From Mesorhizobium sp. J8 (GTDB taxonomy: Bacteria > Pseudomonadota > Alphaproteobacteria > Rhizobiales > Rhizobiaceae): DNA of 64,000 nt. The translations under genes were made by a program, and so were the position numbers. Location: the NCBI RefSeq assembly GCF_016591715.1, contig NZ_AP024109.1:3100001-3164000 (forward strand), in the 5' to 3' direction. Under the pieces are notes generated by a model, which did no database searches, was not told the origin of the DNA, and worked only from the letters and a program-made list of their open reading frames with translations. This document shows positions 32,423 through 41,115 of this stretch, one piece after another. How positions within the stretch are numbered: the first letter of the stretch is position 1; each line of letters begins with the position of its first letter.

Positions 32423-33715
32423 ATGCTGAACAGACGCAGTGTACTTATGCTCGGCGCGGCCGCTGCCGCGCTCGCCATGGCCATGCCAGCCTCCGCCGAC
32501 GACAAGCCCTTCAACGGCGTGCAGATATCGGTGCTGCTGGAAGGACATCCGACTACCGACGCCATCCAGAAGATGGTGCCCGAATTCAAGGAAAAGACCG
32601 GCATCGATGTCGCGATCGAGGTCGTGCCCGAGCAGGACATCACGGCCAAGGAACTGCTCGAGTTCTCCGCCAAGTCCGGCCGCTACGACGTGGTCCAGAA
32701 CAACATCATCTACCTGCCGGGTTTCGTGAAGTCCGGCTATATCGTCCCGCTCGACGACTTTCTGGCCAAGCACAGGGAGAATTTCGACAAGGCCGACTTT
32801 GTACCCGGTTACTTCAACACCAACGTGCTCGACGGCAAGGTCTACGGCCTGCCGGTCTATGGCGAGAGCACCTTCGTCATGTACCGCAAGGACCTGTTCG
32901 AGCAGTATGGCCTGGCGGCACCCAAGACCTTCGAGGACATCGAGAACGCGGCCAAGACCATCTCGGAAAAGACCGACAAGCAGATTGCCGGTATCACCAT
33001 GCGAGGCCAGCAAGGCATACAAGGCGTCTACGTCTGGGCGGCCTATCTCTGGGGCTTCGGCGGTTCCTTCTTCGACGCGAGCGGCAAGTCGGCGCTCGCG
33101 ACGCCCGAGGGTATTGCCGCGCTCGATGCCTTCACCAAGGTGCTGAAGGACTACGGTCCGGTCGGTGTCGCCAATTTCGGCTGGGAGGAAAACCGGCTGC
33201 TCTTCCAGCAGGGCAAGGCGGCGATCACGCTCGATGCCACCGTCAATGGCGCCTATAACGAAGACCCTGCGGTCTCGACGGTTGTCGGCAAAGTCGGCTA
33301 CGTGCCGGTGCCGATGAAGTCTACCTCACCGAAGGGCGGCTCTTCGTCGCTCGCCGTGCATTCAATGTATGTCTCAGCCGAGTCGAAGAATCAGGAAGCC
33401 GCGGCCCTGTTCGCCGCCTGGGCGACAGCCAAGGAACAGCAGCTGAAGTCGATCGAGACCGATCCCAACTCCGGCGTGACCTCGCTTTCGGCGCTCAACA
33501 GCGACAGCTTCGGCAAACGCTACGGCGCCTTCAAGGAAGGCATGATCGCGGCCATCAACGCCGGCAACCCGCAATATCTGCCGACGGTCGAGCAGGCGAA
33601 CGAGATCATCAACAACACTGGCATCGCCGTCTCTAAGGCGCTCGCCGGAACCGCAAGCGCGGCCGACGCCCTGAAGGAAGCCGACGAAGCCAACAACGCC
33701 GCGCTCGCCCGCTAA
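32423..33715 (+). CDS. ABC transporter sugar-binding protein (family 1)
   Basis: From ATG 32423 (GGGAGACGAAAAC; an in-frame ATG at 32408 is less likely) the 430-aa protein has a signal peptide with twin Arg (MLNRRSVLMLGAAAAALAMA…ASA). It is a cluster-B extracellular solute-binding protein: VQISVLLEGHPTTDAIQKMV, FKEKTGIDVAIEVVP, GYIVPLDDFLAK, GLPVYGESTFVMYRKDLFEQ. It binds sugar in the periplasm and delivers it to the two permeases encoded downstream. A strong hairpin after its stop probably lowers permease expression relative to the binding protein. Confidence 0.93.
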   Translation: MLNRRSVLMLGAAAAALAMAMPASADDKPFNGVQISVLLEGHPTTDAIQKMVPEFKEKTGIDVAIEVVPEQDITAKELLEFSAKSGRYDVVQNNIIYLPGFVKSGYIVPLDDFLAKHRENFDKADFVPGYFNTNVLDGKVYGLPVYGESTFVMYRKDLFEQYGLAAPKTFEDIENAAKTISEKTDKQIAGITMRGQQGIQGVYVWAAYLWGFGGSFFDASGKSALATPEGIAALDAFTKVLKDYGPVGVANFGWEENRLLFQQGKAAITLDATVNGAYNEDPAVSTVVGKVGYVPVPMKSTSPKGGSSSLAVHSMYVSAESKNQEAAALFAAWATAKEQQLKSIETDPNSGVTSLSALNSDSFGKRYGAFKEGMIAAINAGNPQYLPTVEQANEIINNTGIAVSKALAGTASAADALKEADEANNAALAR

Positions 33716-33728
33716 GGGCGGGAGGCGT

Positions 33729-33763
33729 GCCCTGCCGCGTGCGCTCCCTGTGCGCGGCAGGGC
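33729..33763 (+). terminator. Strong hairpin after the binding-protein gene
   Basis: GCCCTGCCGCG (33729-33739) and CGCGGCAGGGC (33753-33763) form a perfect 11-bp stem with a 13-nt loop. No T-run follows. Placed 14 bp after the binding-protein stop, it most likely stabilises that mRNA or partly attenuates read-through into the permeases. Confidence 0.65.
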
Positions 33764-33765
33764 GT

Positions 33766-33831
33766 GAGCATGATCCCGAACAGTGTGCCGGTTTTTGCTG
33801 CGCCGACCGTAAGTTCGGAAAGACCATGCTC
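33766..33831. repeat. Rhizobial intergenic palindromic element, longer variant
   Basis: GAGCATG (33766-33772) and CATGCTC (33825-33831) bracket a 52-bp interior with a CCGAAC…GTTCGG pairing. It is the second member of the family seen at 28769-28817, placed here inside the ABC operon directly after a strong hairpin. Confidence 0.65.
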
Positions 33832-33853
33832 AACCCATGAATCCATTGGATAG

Positions 33854-34738
33854 ATGATGAGACCCGTGGCCGCAGCGTCCGATCCCACAAGACATTTCTT
33901 CCAGCCGATCATCATCTGCCTAACGGTAGCGTCGGTGGCGCTGACGCTGTTTGTCATCTGGATTTCCCTGCACGACCTCTCGCTGATGCGGGCAGGGCGC
34001 GAGAAGTTCGTCGGGCTCGACAACTATATCCGCTTCCTCGGCGATCCGCGCGCCATGGCCGCGCTCTGGCGCACGGTGCTCTTCACCGTGCTGGCGACCG
34101 TGATCGAGATCGCGCTCGGCCTTGCCGTCGTGCTGTTCCTCGACCGCGACTTCGCCATGAAGCGGCTGGTGCGGACATTGCTTCTGGTGCCGATCATCAT
34201 GACGCCTGTCGTCGTCGGCCTCACCTGGCGCTTCCTCTTCGACCCGGCCACTGGCATGGCGAACTATCTTCTGTCGCTGGTGGGCATCGCCCAGGTCGAC
34301 TGGCTTGGCAGCCCGCGGATCGCGCTGTTTTCGGTACTGGTCGCCGACATCTGGCAGTGGACGCCCTTCGTCATCCTGCTTGTGATGGCCGCGCTTGAAT
34401 CGGCACCCACCGATCCGCTCAACGCCGCCCGCGTCGACGGCGCACGCGAATGGCAGGTCACCTGGTACGTGCTCCTTCCCATGCTGCGCCGGGCGCTTGC
34501 CATCGTCGCGCTGATCAGGGCGATCGACAGCATCAAGGCCTTCGACCTCTTCTACATCATGACGCGCGGCGGGCCGGCGTTGTCGACCGAGACGCTGAAC
34601 TATTATGGCTACATCGTCGCCTTCACCAATTTCGACATCTCCTACGCCTTGGCTATCGCCATCATCCTGACCGTGTTCACCAATGTCGCGCTGCTCACCA
34701 TGTACAGCGTGCTCTTCCCGAAGACGGGGGACCGCTGA
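33854..34738 (+). CDS. ABC sugar transporter permease 1 (MalF-type)
   Basis: The 294-aa protein has six hydrophobic segments, and the conserved EAA loop is in DPLNAARVDGAREWQVTWYVLLPML (EAA-x3-G-type, ~190-214). The N-terminal part (SLHDLSLMRAGREKFVGLDNYIRFLGD) is typical of MalF/UgpA-class permeases. The frame ends in TGATG, overlapping the second permease. It forms the inner-membrane channel with its partner. Confidence 0.93.
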   Translation: MMRPVAAASDPTRHFFQPIIICLTVASVALTLFVIWISLHDLSLMRAGREKFVGLDNYIRFLGDPRAMAALWRTVLFTVLATVIEIALGLAVVLFLDRDFAMKRLVRTLLLVPIIMTPVVVGLTWRFLFDPATGMANYLLSLVGIAQVDWLGSPRIALFSVLVADIWQWTPFVILLVMAALESAPTDPLNAARVDGAREWQVTWYVLLPMLRRALAIVALIRAIDSIKAFDLFYIMTRGGPALSTETLNYYGYIVAFTNFDISYALAIAIILTVFTNVALLTMYSVLFPKTGDR

Positions 34739-35550
34739 TGACCAGGCGCGCGCTGTTCTATGTCGGTCTGGCCCTGCTTCTGCTTGCGGTGCTGTTTCCG
34801 CTCTATTGGGTCGTCGTCACCTCCTTCAAGACGACGCGCGACGCCTTCGCCATTCCGCCCGTCTGGCTGTTCAGCCCGACGCTCGAGAACTATCGGACGG
34901 TGTTCGCCAATCGCGGCTTCCTTAACGCCTTCGCAAATTCCTTCATCGTCTCGATCCTCTCCAGCGCGCTCGCCGTCGCCGTCGGCTCGGTCGCGGCTTA
35001 TGGTCTGGCGCAGCAGCCGGCGGAGCTGCGCCGCGCCCGGGAGAAATTCATCCTCAGCCTGCGCATCGCGCCGGCGCTGCTCTTCGTCATCCCCATGTAT
35101 TACCTGGCGACCCGCATCGGCGCGCTGAACAAGCACTGGCTGCTGATCGCCGCCTATGCCTTCGTCAACGTACCCTTCGCCATCTCGCTGCTCCTCACCT
35201 TCTTCGACGACATCCCGAAGGAGTTGCGCGATGCCGCGCGTGTCGACGGGGCGCGCGAGTTTTCGATCTTCTGGCACGTCTATTTGCCGGCCGCTCGCGG
35301 CGGCATCATAGCCACGCTCATCCTGTGCGTGCTGTTCACCTGGAACGAGTTCTTCGTGGCGCTTGTGCTCACCGGCCGAGACACTCAGACGCTGCCGGTC
35401 TCGATCACCTCGTTCCTGACATTCCAGGGCATCCAGTGGGGCGCGCTGACCGCCGCCGCCACCCTCATCATGCTGCCGATGATCGTGCTCGGCGTCCTGG
35501 TGCAGGGACAGGTGGTGCGCGGCATGACGCTTGGCAGCGTGAAGGGCTGA
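34738..35550 (+). CDS. ABC sugar transporter permease 2 (MalG-type)
   Basis: ATG 34738 overlaps the preceding TGA. The 270-aa protein has six hydrophobic segments, the MalG/UgpE-type N-terminus (LFPLYWVVVTSFKTTRDAF) and the EAA loop IPKELRDAARVDGAREFSIF. The end LPMIVLGVLVQGQVVRGMTL followed by GSVKG is characteristic of the family. It pairs with the upstream permease. Confidence 0.94.
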   Translation: MTRRALFYVGLALLLLAVLFPLYWVVVTSFKTTRDAFAIPPVWLFSPTLENYRTVFANRGFLNAFANSFIVSILSSALAVAVGSVAAYGLAQQPAELRRAREKFILSLRIAPALLFVIPMYYLATRIGALNKHWLLIAAYAFVNVPFAISLLLTFFDDIPKELRDAARVDGAREFSIFWHVYLPAARGGIIATLILCVLFTWNEFFVALVLTGRDTQTLPVSITSFLTFQGIQWGALTAAATLIMLPMIVLGVLVQGQVVRGMTLGSVKG

Positions 35551-35557
35551 ACAACCG

Positions 35558-36619
35558 ATGGCGAAACTCTCGATACGGTCGGTCTCGAAATCCTACGGCG
35601 CGGTCCCTGTGCTGGACGACGTTTCGGTCGAGGTCGATGAGGGCTCCTTCGTCGTGCTGCTCGGGCCGTCCGGCTGCGGGAAGTCGACGCTGCTCCATGC
35701 CGTGGCCGGCCTTAACCCCATCGATTCCGGCAGCATCGTCATCGGCGACCGCAACGTCACCAACCTGCCCGCGCGGGAACGCGATGTCGCGATGGTTTTT
35801 CAGTCCTACGCGCTCTATCCGACGATGACGGTGGCGCAGAACATCGCCTTCCCGCTCAAGATGCGCGGGCTCGACCGCAGGACTTCGGACGAGAAGGTCG
35901 CGGGCGTCGCGCGTCTGCTACAGATCGAGCCGCTGCTTTCGCGCCTGCCGCGCGAGCTGTCCGGCGGCCAGCGCCAGCGCGTCGCCATCGGCAGGGCGCT
36001 GGTGCGCGACCCGCGCCTGTTCCTGTTCGACGAGCCGCTGTCCAATCTGGACGCCGCCTTGCGCACAGAGCTCCGCGCTGAGATCAAGCGTCTGCACCAG
36101 TCGATCCGCCGCACCATGGTCTATGTCACGCACGACCAGACCGAGGCTCTGACGCTCGCCGACAAGATCGTCGTGCTGAAATCCGGCCGCATCGAGCAGA
36201 CCGGCACGCCGCTCTCGCTCTACGACGATCCCGACAACGCTTTCGTCGCGGGCTTCATAGGCACGCCGCGCATGAATTTCCTCAAGGCGGCCGTAGTGGA
36301 TGATGGCAAGGCGCTGATGGCCGGCGAGGTGAAGGTGGACATCTCGCACCTCAAGACGAGGCTGGAGAACGGCAAGACGGTGACGCTGGGTATCAGGCCG
36401 GAGCATCTCGACGAGAAAGAGGGTGTCGCGCTCTCGCTTGCCGTGGACGTCACCGAGCGCCTGGGTTCGACCTCCTACGTGCACGGCGCGCTGCCGAGCG
36501 GCGAGACCGTTGTCGCCGAGCGCCGCGAGGATCAGCCGCGCTTCGGCGAGACCATCACCCTGCGCTTCCAGCCGAGCCGCGCCCGCGTTTTCGACCGAGA
36601 AAGTAGGCGCATTCGCTGA
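35558..36619 (+). CDS. ABC transporter ATPase (UgpC/MalK-type)
   Basis: The 353-aa protein has Walker A GPSGCGKST (~36-44), Q-loop VFQSYALYP, signature LSGGQRQRVAIGRAL, Walker B LFLFDEPLSNLD and switch His in YVTHDQTEA. A C-terminal TOBE/OB-fold regulatory domain of the MalK/UgpC type (VTLGIRPEHLDEKE…) follows. It powers the importer encoded by the three preceding genes. Spacing of 7 bp from the permease stop marks it as the last gene of the operon. Confidence 0.95.
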   Translation: MAKLSIRSVSKSYGAVPVLDDVSVEVDEGSFVVLLGPSGCGKSTLLHAVAGLNPIDSGSIVIGDRNVTNLPARERDVAMVFQSYALYPTMTVAQNIAFPLKMRGLDRRTSDEKVAGVARLLQIEPLLSRLPRELSGGQRQRVAIGRALVRDPRLFLFDEPLSNLDAALRTELRAEIKRLHQSIRRTMVYVTHDQTEALTLADKIVVLKSGRIEQTGTPLSLYDDPDNAFVAGFIGTPRMNFLKAAVVDDGKALMAGEVKVDISHLKTRLENGKTVTLGIRPEHLDEKEGVALSLAVDVTERLGSTSYVHGALPSGETVVAERREDQPRFGETITLRFQPSRARVFDRESRRIR

Positions 36620-36803
36620 CGCCCGTCCCGACTTGCACATAGTAAGTTCGCAAGGAAGACGGCGCGGCCTGAGCCACTAGAAAGCGGACTGTCTGTTCGG
36701 GGCCCTGAAGCGTACGTCAGGTTTGTCAGGTGGCAAGAAGGACGACGGACCCGAACCGGACGGCGCCGTATGATGCCCGTGCTCGCCTTCATAGCATCAC
36801 TCG
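36620..36803. other. Boundary between the sugar operon and the accessory region
   Basis: No gene. A short hydrophobic frame (36770-36832) could be a remnant of a membrane protein; it is too short to call. Confidence 0.3.
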
Positions 36804-37265
36804 CTAACGTGACTGCGCTGTTGCTGCATTAGGCCTTTTTGAACGAGGCGAGGGCGGGACCCCTGTGCCGGTGATCTTGCCATAGACAATGCAACCGCCG
36901 AAAACGAGCAAAAATGCGACGGGGCAGAACACGATGAAAAAGATGCCCAAGGACAATGAAAGATGCATGAGCAGGAGGCCGTAGCCGCCAAGCGTCAGCA
37001 GCAAGCACGCGACGAATACCGCAAGGGCCACAGGCCCGCCGTACTCGACCATGTTTAGTGACTTCGACGCCGGGTGCGCGATGGCGTACACCGTCAGCGT
37101 CAGTGGCACTACGATGCAGAAGCAAACCATCGCAGCGAAGACGTAGTTGTCAAACGTCGAGCTTGTGTAGCCGGTCAACATTCCAGCCAAACTGGCACCC
37201 GCCAAGCCCAGTGTCATCGACTGTTCAATATCCCAAATGTGCGCCTTCTCTACGTCATCGATCAC
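36804..37265 (-). CDS. Four-TM membrane protein of unknown function
   Basis: The 153-aa protein has an acidic start (MIDDVEKAHIWDIEQSMTLG) and about four transmembrane helices (for example YVFAAMVCFCIVVPLTLTVYAI and LSLGIFFIVFCPVAFLLVFGG), ending in a basic tail. It is the first gene of the accessory block. No family is recognised. Confidence 0.65.
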   Translation of the reverse strand: MIDDVEKAHIWDIEQSMTLGLAGASLAGMLTGYTSSTFDNYVFAAMVCFCIVVPLTLTVYAIAHPASKSLNMVEYGGPVALAVFVACLLLTLGGYGLLLMHLSLSLGIFFIVFCPVAFLLVFGGCIVYGKITGTGVPPSPRSKRPNAATAQSR

Positions 37266-37333
37266 CGCTGAACCTCCATGGTGAAACTCGGCCTAAGATA
37301 GGAGAACAACGGGCACTTGATTAGGGACTGCTT

Positions 37334-37528
37334 ATGCCAGATGATGCATTCTCGCCGAAAATTTCGGGCGTCGGCCGGAAGGATCCGCCCGATGCCCGAG
37401 AAAGCGGCCCCGGCTACGCGAGACGCCTAGGCGCGCTTCCATGCCGAGAAAAAGAGGCCGAACGGCGGGAAGCCGAGCAGCGGGCGGCGGGCTTGTTTAG
37501 GAAGGCGGCGGGCCGCAAACAGTCATAA
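37334..37528 (+). CDS. Small charged hypothetical protein
   Basis: The 64-aa frame (MPDDAFSPKISGVGRKDPPD…) ends in an Arg/Glu/Ala-rich helix. It overlaps the convergent gene by 32 bp. The start context GGGACTGCTT is weak. Plausible small phage-type gene, not recognised. Confidence 0.4.
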   Translation: MPDDAFSPKISGVGRKDPPDARESGPGYARRLGALPCREKEAERREAEQRAAGLFRKAAGRKQS

Positions 37529-37862
37529 ACGCGAGCAAACCATCTTGGTCGTAGCTTTTGACCTCCGTCGAGTGCTTTGTGGCCGCCGCAATAGCGTCGA
37601 GGTTCTTCTGCAAACGGTCCGTGACGATTCGTACCTTTTCGCCGCCGATCTGCTCTAATTCGAACTTCAAAAGCGCCAGATCGAACGACGCGAGATTGAT
37701 TTCCTTGAGCGCCTCGTGGCTGTTTTGCGAGTCGGTCGCACCGGCTATCAGCTGCCGACGGATAAGCTCGCACTGCTCACGCGTAATCTCCATCCCGTGT
37801 GCGCTGCTCAATGTGCCGGCCAATGTGGCGGCGATAAGCAACCGATGGGCAACGGCTCGCAA
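37497..37862 (-). CDS. Small secreted hypothetical protein
   Basis: The 121-aa protein has a signal peptide (MRAVAHRLLIAATLAGTLSS…HG) and a helical body (EITREQCELIRRQLIAGATD; LLKFELEQIGGEKVRIVTDR) with two Cys. It is the last of three consecutive leftward genes (38410-37497) separated by 3 bp or overlapping. Unknown family, likely periplasmic. Confidence 0.6.
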   Translation of the reverse strand: MRAVAHRLLIAATLAGTLSSAHGMEITREQCELIRRQLIAGATDSQNSHEALKEINLASFDLALLKFELEQIGGEKVRIVTDRLQKNLDAIAAATKHSTEVKSYDQDGLLAFMTVCGPPPS

Positions 37863-37865
37863 GCG

Positions 37866-38072
37866 TCAGCCTCCGAACATCTTTCTAAGGAGGCGCCAGA
37901 AGCTGACCGTAGTGCGGTCGTAGACGCGGTTGTAGGCGGCGCGCTTGGGATTGATAACCCACCCCATGCCCCGCGGCGCCTTGAGGCCAAGTTTGTGCCG
38001 CACGATGCGCTTGACCGACGTCCTCGCTGCCAGGCTACGCTTGATGCTTGGCGTGCGCATGCCGAACTTCAT
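37866..38072 (-). CDS. Small basic conserved protein (MKFGMRxPS family)
   Basis: I start at ATG 38072, which overlaps the upstream lipoprotein stop (ATGA). The 68-aa very basic product begins MKFGMRTPSIKRSLAARTSV and contains GMGWVINPKRAAYNRVYDRT. This resembles a small conserved protein of phages and Firmicutes (MKFGMRKPSxKKSxxART…GWxxxPKKAxYNKVYxxT). Function unknown; found mostly near mobile or conjugative genes. Confidence 0.65.
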   Translation of the reverse strand: MKFGMRTPSIKRSLAARTSVKRIVRHKLGLKAPRGMGWVINPKRAAYNRVYDRTTVSFWRLLRKMFGG

Positions 38073-38410
38073 GGCCCTAGTGCTCCCCCGGGCCTCACGC
38101 TGGCCGCACGGCCGCCGCAAGATGATCCGTCCGCGGCTGTATCGCCCGGTGTGGCACAGTTTCCCCTATATCCACCGCCGCCGGGGGCGGACCTGTATTG
38201 CTGGATAACAGCAACGCTCCGCGCGCCGTCCCCCTCGATATGAGTGTTGTTGCTGTTAGGATTGAAAGGGTCGACGGTCTGCAGAAGCTGGTTGGTGTGA
38301 TTGGCGTCGCCAGATGCCAAGGTCATCGTGTCGTAATTGTTGAGATAGCCGGCGGCGCAGCCCGATGTTGCGAGCGCGATTGCAAGCCAAGATAGATGCT
38401 TAAGGTGCAT
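38069..38410 (-). CDS. Small lipoprotein, hypothetical
   Basis: The 113-aa protein starts MHLKHLSWLAIALATSGCAA with a lipobox (ATSGC), so it should be lipid-anchored. The rest is Asn/Gly/Ser-rich and low-complexity (YLNNYDTMTLASGDANHTNQ). First gene of the three-gene leftward unit. No known family. Confidence 0.6.
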   Translation of the reverse strand: MHLKHLSWLAIALATSGCAAGYLNNYDTMTLASGDANHTNQLLQTVDPFNPNSNNTHIEGDGARSVAVIQQYRSAPGGGGYRGNCATPGDTAADGSSCGGRAASVRPGGALGP

Positions 38411-38487
38411 TCCCCCATCCCTCTAGCAAGATACTTGCATAGGGTGCATTACTTGGCAATCTTCTAATAAACGAGTGGGGGTTACAG

Positions 38488-38754
38488 TTGATTAGGTTGC
38501 TTTCAGACACGCTCGCGACGTTCAACGCGGCTTTCGCCGTCCTCATAACGCTTGGCGGCGGGCTCGCCGGCTGGCGGCATATGTATGAGCAAGGCACGGC
38601 ACACGGGGTGCTTGGCATCGCCTTGGGTTTGGTGATCGGCCTCGCCTTCGCCGCCGCCATATGCGGCACGCTGGCAACGCTCGTCCTGATCGAGAACCAT
38701 CTTCGCAACTTGCTGAGGATGGCAGAGCGGGATCGTACAGGCAGAAGACAGTAG
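38488..38754 (+). CDS. Small two-TM membrane protein
   Basis: The 88-aa product (TTG start at 38488; a later start is possible) has two hydrophobic helices (FNAAFAVLITLGGGLAGW; VLGIALGLVIGLAFAAAICG) and a charged C-terminus. It directly precedes the membrane/coiled-coil gene at 38762, separated by 7 bp. Function unknown. Confidence 0.5.
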   Translation: MIRLLSDTLATFNAAFAVLITLGGGLAGWRHMYEQGTAHGVLGIALGLVIGLAFAAAICGTLATLVLIENHLRNLLRMAERDRTGRRQ

Positions 38755-38761
38755 AAATCCA

Positions 38762-39550
38762 ATGGTAGAAGCCAGCATAAAACCTCGAGCCAGGCAAAGG
38801 TCCTCCGGCTGGGTCTATTTCGGTCTGGTGGCGACGGGAATTTACTTCGCGGCTATCTTGGTCACTCTTTCTGACGCAGACGTTGATCGACTACTGCAAA
38901 TCAAGTCGTTCGATTTTCCCTCTCTCAACACGTTCGGCGACTTTCTGGCTGGGCTGTGTGCGCCGCTGGCGTTCCTTTGGCTTTTCGTGGCGACGATGGT
39001 GCAGTCTCAGGAACTGGCGTTGCAGAGCGAAGAGTTGCGGCTCACGCGGGAAGAGTTTCGCCTGAACAGAGAGGTTTCCACTCGGCAAGCCGAGGAGGCC
39101 CGGAGCCAAGCTCAATATATCGGGCAGCAAACGGCCATGTTGCAGGCGGCAGAGGTAGATCGATTGATCGAAGTGCATCGCGACGCCTTCCTGAGAAAGA
39201 TGTCTGAAGCCGACGGGTCTCAAGTCAAATTTGGAGAAGGAACCGATACCGCCGTGATCTCGTTCGGCGCGTCTCCCCCCAAAGATTTTCGTGCTGCATC
39301 GAAACAATTGCAAAGGGCTGCCGGTGAGTTGCGCGGGCTGGTTACACGGTCGCCGGACCGGCCCCGGCAAGGCAACTTGTCCGCATTCATCCAAATCCGT
39401 CACACACTCAATTCCATCGAGGCAAACATCAACGCTGCCTCTCTGCCAGTCCAAGCTGCCATGCAACGAGATGAATTGGCCGAAGCCACCCTCGCCATCG
39501 ATTATCTGATCGAGCAGACAGACCCCTCAACGCGGCTAACGTCGTCGTGA
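38762..39550 (+). CDS. Two-TM protein with long coiled coil
   Basis: The 262-aa protein has two N-terminal helices (VYFGLVATGIYFAAILVTLS and FLAGLCAPLAFLWLFVATMV) followed by a coiled-coil segment (QELALQSEELRLTREEFRLN…TRQAEEARSQAQYIG) and a helical cytoplasmic domain. This layout (2TM then coiled coil, 'QSxELxLQxxEL') is common in phage- and island-borne membrane proteins of unknown role, sometimes linked to defence. Function not assigned. Confidence 0.6.
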   Translation: MVEASIKPRARQRSSGWVYFGLVATGIYFAAILVTLSDADVDRLLQIKSFDFPSLNTFGDFLAGLCAPLAFLWLFVATMVQSQELALQSEELRLTREEFRLNREVSTRQAEEARSQAQYIGQQTAMLQAAEVDRLIEVHRDAFLRKMSEADGSQVKFGEGTDTAVISFGASPPKDFRAASKQLQRAAGELRGLVTRSPDRPRQGNLSAFIQIRHTLNSIEANINAASLPVQAAMQRDELAEATLAIDYLIEQTDPSTRLTSS

Positions 39551-39624
39551 TTTCGGGACTGGCCAGAGCATCCCACGGGCCGTTGCCGACGGGCTTTTCA
39601 CCCGTATCTCGCCAGTAATTTTGG

Positions 39625-39843
39625 CTAACCTTTGATGCTAGGCGCAGGCGGCTTGGTGCCGTCGAACGACAACCGCTCCACCGTGGCAACAATCGCCACA
39701 GACAGTGCCTTCGCTTCGTCGAGCAACGTCGGGCCGTAATACCCGCCCACTTGCTCCTCTCTCATCAGCACGCCGGGCGGTCAATGCTCCTCGATCGTCG
39801 CTTTGATCAATCGCAGTGCGGCCCGGCACTCGGTAATGTCCAT
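39625..39843 (-). pseudogene. Small gene interrupted by an in-frame TGA
   Basis: From ATG 39843 one continuous frame gives MDITECRAALRLIKATIEEH, then TGA, then PPGVLMREEQVGGYYGPTLL and onward to a TAG at 39625. Both halves read as one helical protein, and Cys would fit at the stop (one-base change TGC to TGA). The downstream half alone could start at ATG 39765. Family not known; typical of phage-island small genes. Confidence 0.5.
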
Positions 39844-39972
39844 CGTCTCCATGAGAAACAAACATTCGAGTCAGCTAAAATGTTCCTGTTGGACCTAGGA
39901 GCAATATTCAAGACGGTGAGTCTCCACGATGAGCGGTCCCCCTCCGGGCCGCTCGCCCTTGGTAGACCCCAT

Positions 39973-40275
39973 CTACGGCCCGTTGCTTTGGTCATTGGGG
40001 ACGGGCTTTTTCTTTGACGTCTTGCGCTTCGGCGGAACGTGGCTCGTCACCACCCGCACAGTGCTCGCCTTGACCGTTATGCCAAGATCTTTGCCGCCGA
40101 CCGTCACGGTGTCGCCGTCGACCCGTGTGACCTCGCCGGTTAGTTCGATCGTCTGGCCGCTGCTGATGTGCGGTGTCCGATCAACGATCGAGTGCGGCTG
40201 GCTGTAGGAGGGGATCAGCACGCTCACCCGGTCCTCAGTGATGGGCTTGCGGATCGTTGCCGCGATCGCAACCAT
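39973..40275 (-). CDS. Small hypothetical protein with beta-rich core
   Basis: The 100-aa protein contains TIELTGEVTRVDGDTVTVGG followed by KDLGITVKASTVRVV, a pattern of short beta strands like an OB-fold, and a basic tail (KRKTSKKKPVP). ATG 40275. No named family. It might bind nucleic acid, which is only a guess from composition. Confidence 0.5.
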   Translation of the reverse strand: MVAIAATIRKPITEDRVSVLIPSYSQPHSIVDRTPHISSGQTIELTGEVTRVDGDTVTVGGKDLGITVKASTVRVVTSHVPPKRKTSKKKPVPNDQSNGP

Positions 40276-40529
40276 ATCGCCGACCTTTGATGCTGTCCTT
40301 CGCCATAGGGCGAGTCTGGTGCAGCTCGTCGCTTATTCAAGCTTGTTCTAATGGACATAAAATTGTCTGCAGACCGATAGCGCGCTACATGTGTGCCACC
40401 TCACCGCAGCGGGCTAAGGATAGCCGACGCAGCTTCGCCGGTTGTTCGGGTCGCCCCAGACCTCCCGACTCGGTGACCGTTGAAGGGCGCGCAACGGCCC
40501 CCACAATCGAAGCTGACGCGAAGACAATC

Positions 40530-41088
40530 ATGAACCAGCACGTCAGCCGTAGAACTGCTTTTGCAGCGACCACCGCGATCGCCGCGTCAGTCATTCCTTT
40601 TGACGGAAATGCGAATGCCGTCACGGCGCCTGAGACCACCGAGACGCCGGTCACAAAGGTCAATCGCTTGGCGGAAGAACTGGCCGATGAACGGTCTCGC
40701 CGAACCTGGGCACTATGCCCATTGGGTGGCGCATATCCATCCCGCCAGTCTTCCGGCTCATCCAGTTTCTTTCGAGAACTTGGGGCGACCGTCACCTGAC
40801 CGGGATCTGGTGCGCTTGGGCATGCAGCTTGATGAGGCTTGGCGGCAGGAGAAGGCGCTACTGAGACCGAATGAAGACGGCCTGCTCGTGGCGACTGATG
40901 AATTGCATAGGAAGCAGCGACAGACCACACATCAAGTATCGTCAAGCAGATAGAGAGCGTGCCGGAACGGATGATAGAAGGCCTGCGCATCAAGGCCCAA
41001 GCCATAGACGGACAACGACTTCAATGAGCAGCTAACGACGAATGTCCGCTTGGCACAGCAGATCGTGCGCACGTTGCTGGTAATCTGA
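40530..41088 (+). pseudogene. Tat-signal hypothetical protein, broken by frameshifts
   Basis: ATG 40530 begins a twin-arginine-type leader (MNQHVSRRTAFAATTAIAAS…ANA) followed by VTKVNRLAEELADE. The continuation is in a second frame (GHYAHWVAHIHPASLPAHPV, VRLGMQLDEAWRQEKALL), then IEGLRIKAQAI, then in a third frame EQLTTNVRLAQQIVRTLLVI up to TGA 41086. The order of pieces matches a well-known type of rhizobial Tat-leader protein found many times per genome. At least two frameshifts make it inactive. Confidence 0.6.
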
Positions 41089-41115
41089 AGGGGCCGACCT
41101 ACGACAGCCCGGCTG

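Noticed and set aside
39781..39783. Selenocysteine decoding of the in-frame TGA
   Set aside because: No hairpin with a SECIS-like shape is evident after the codon and the family is not a known selenoprotein. A simple nonsense mutation is more likely.
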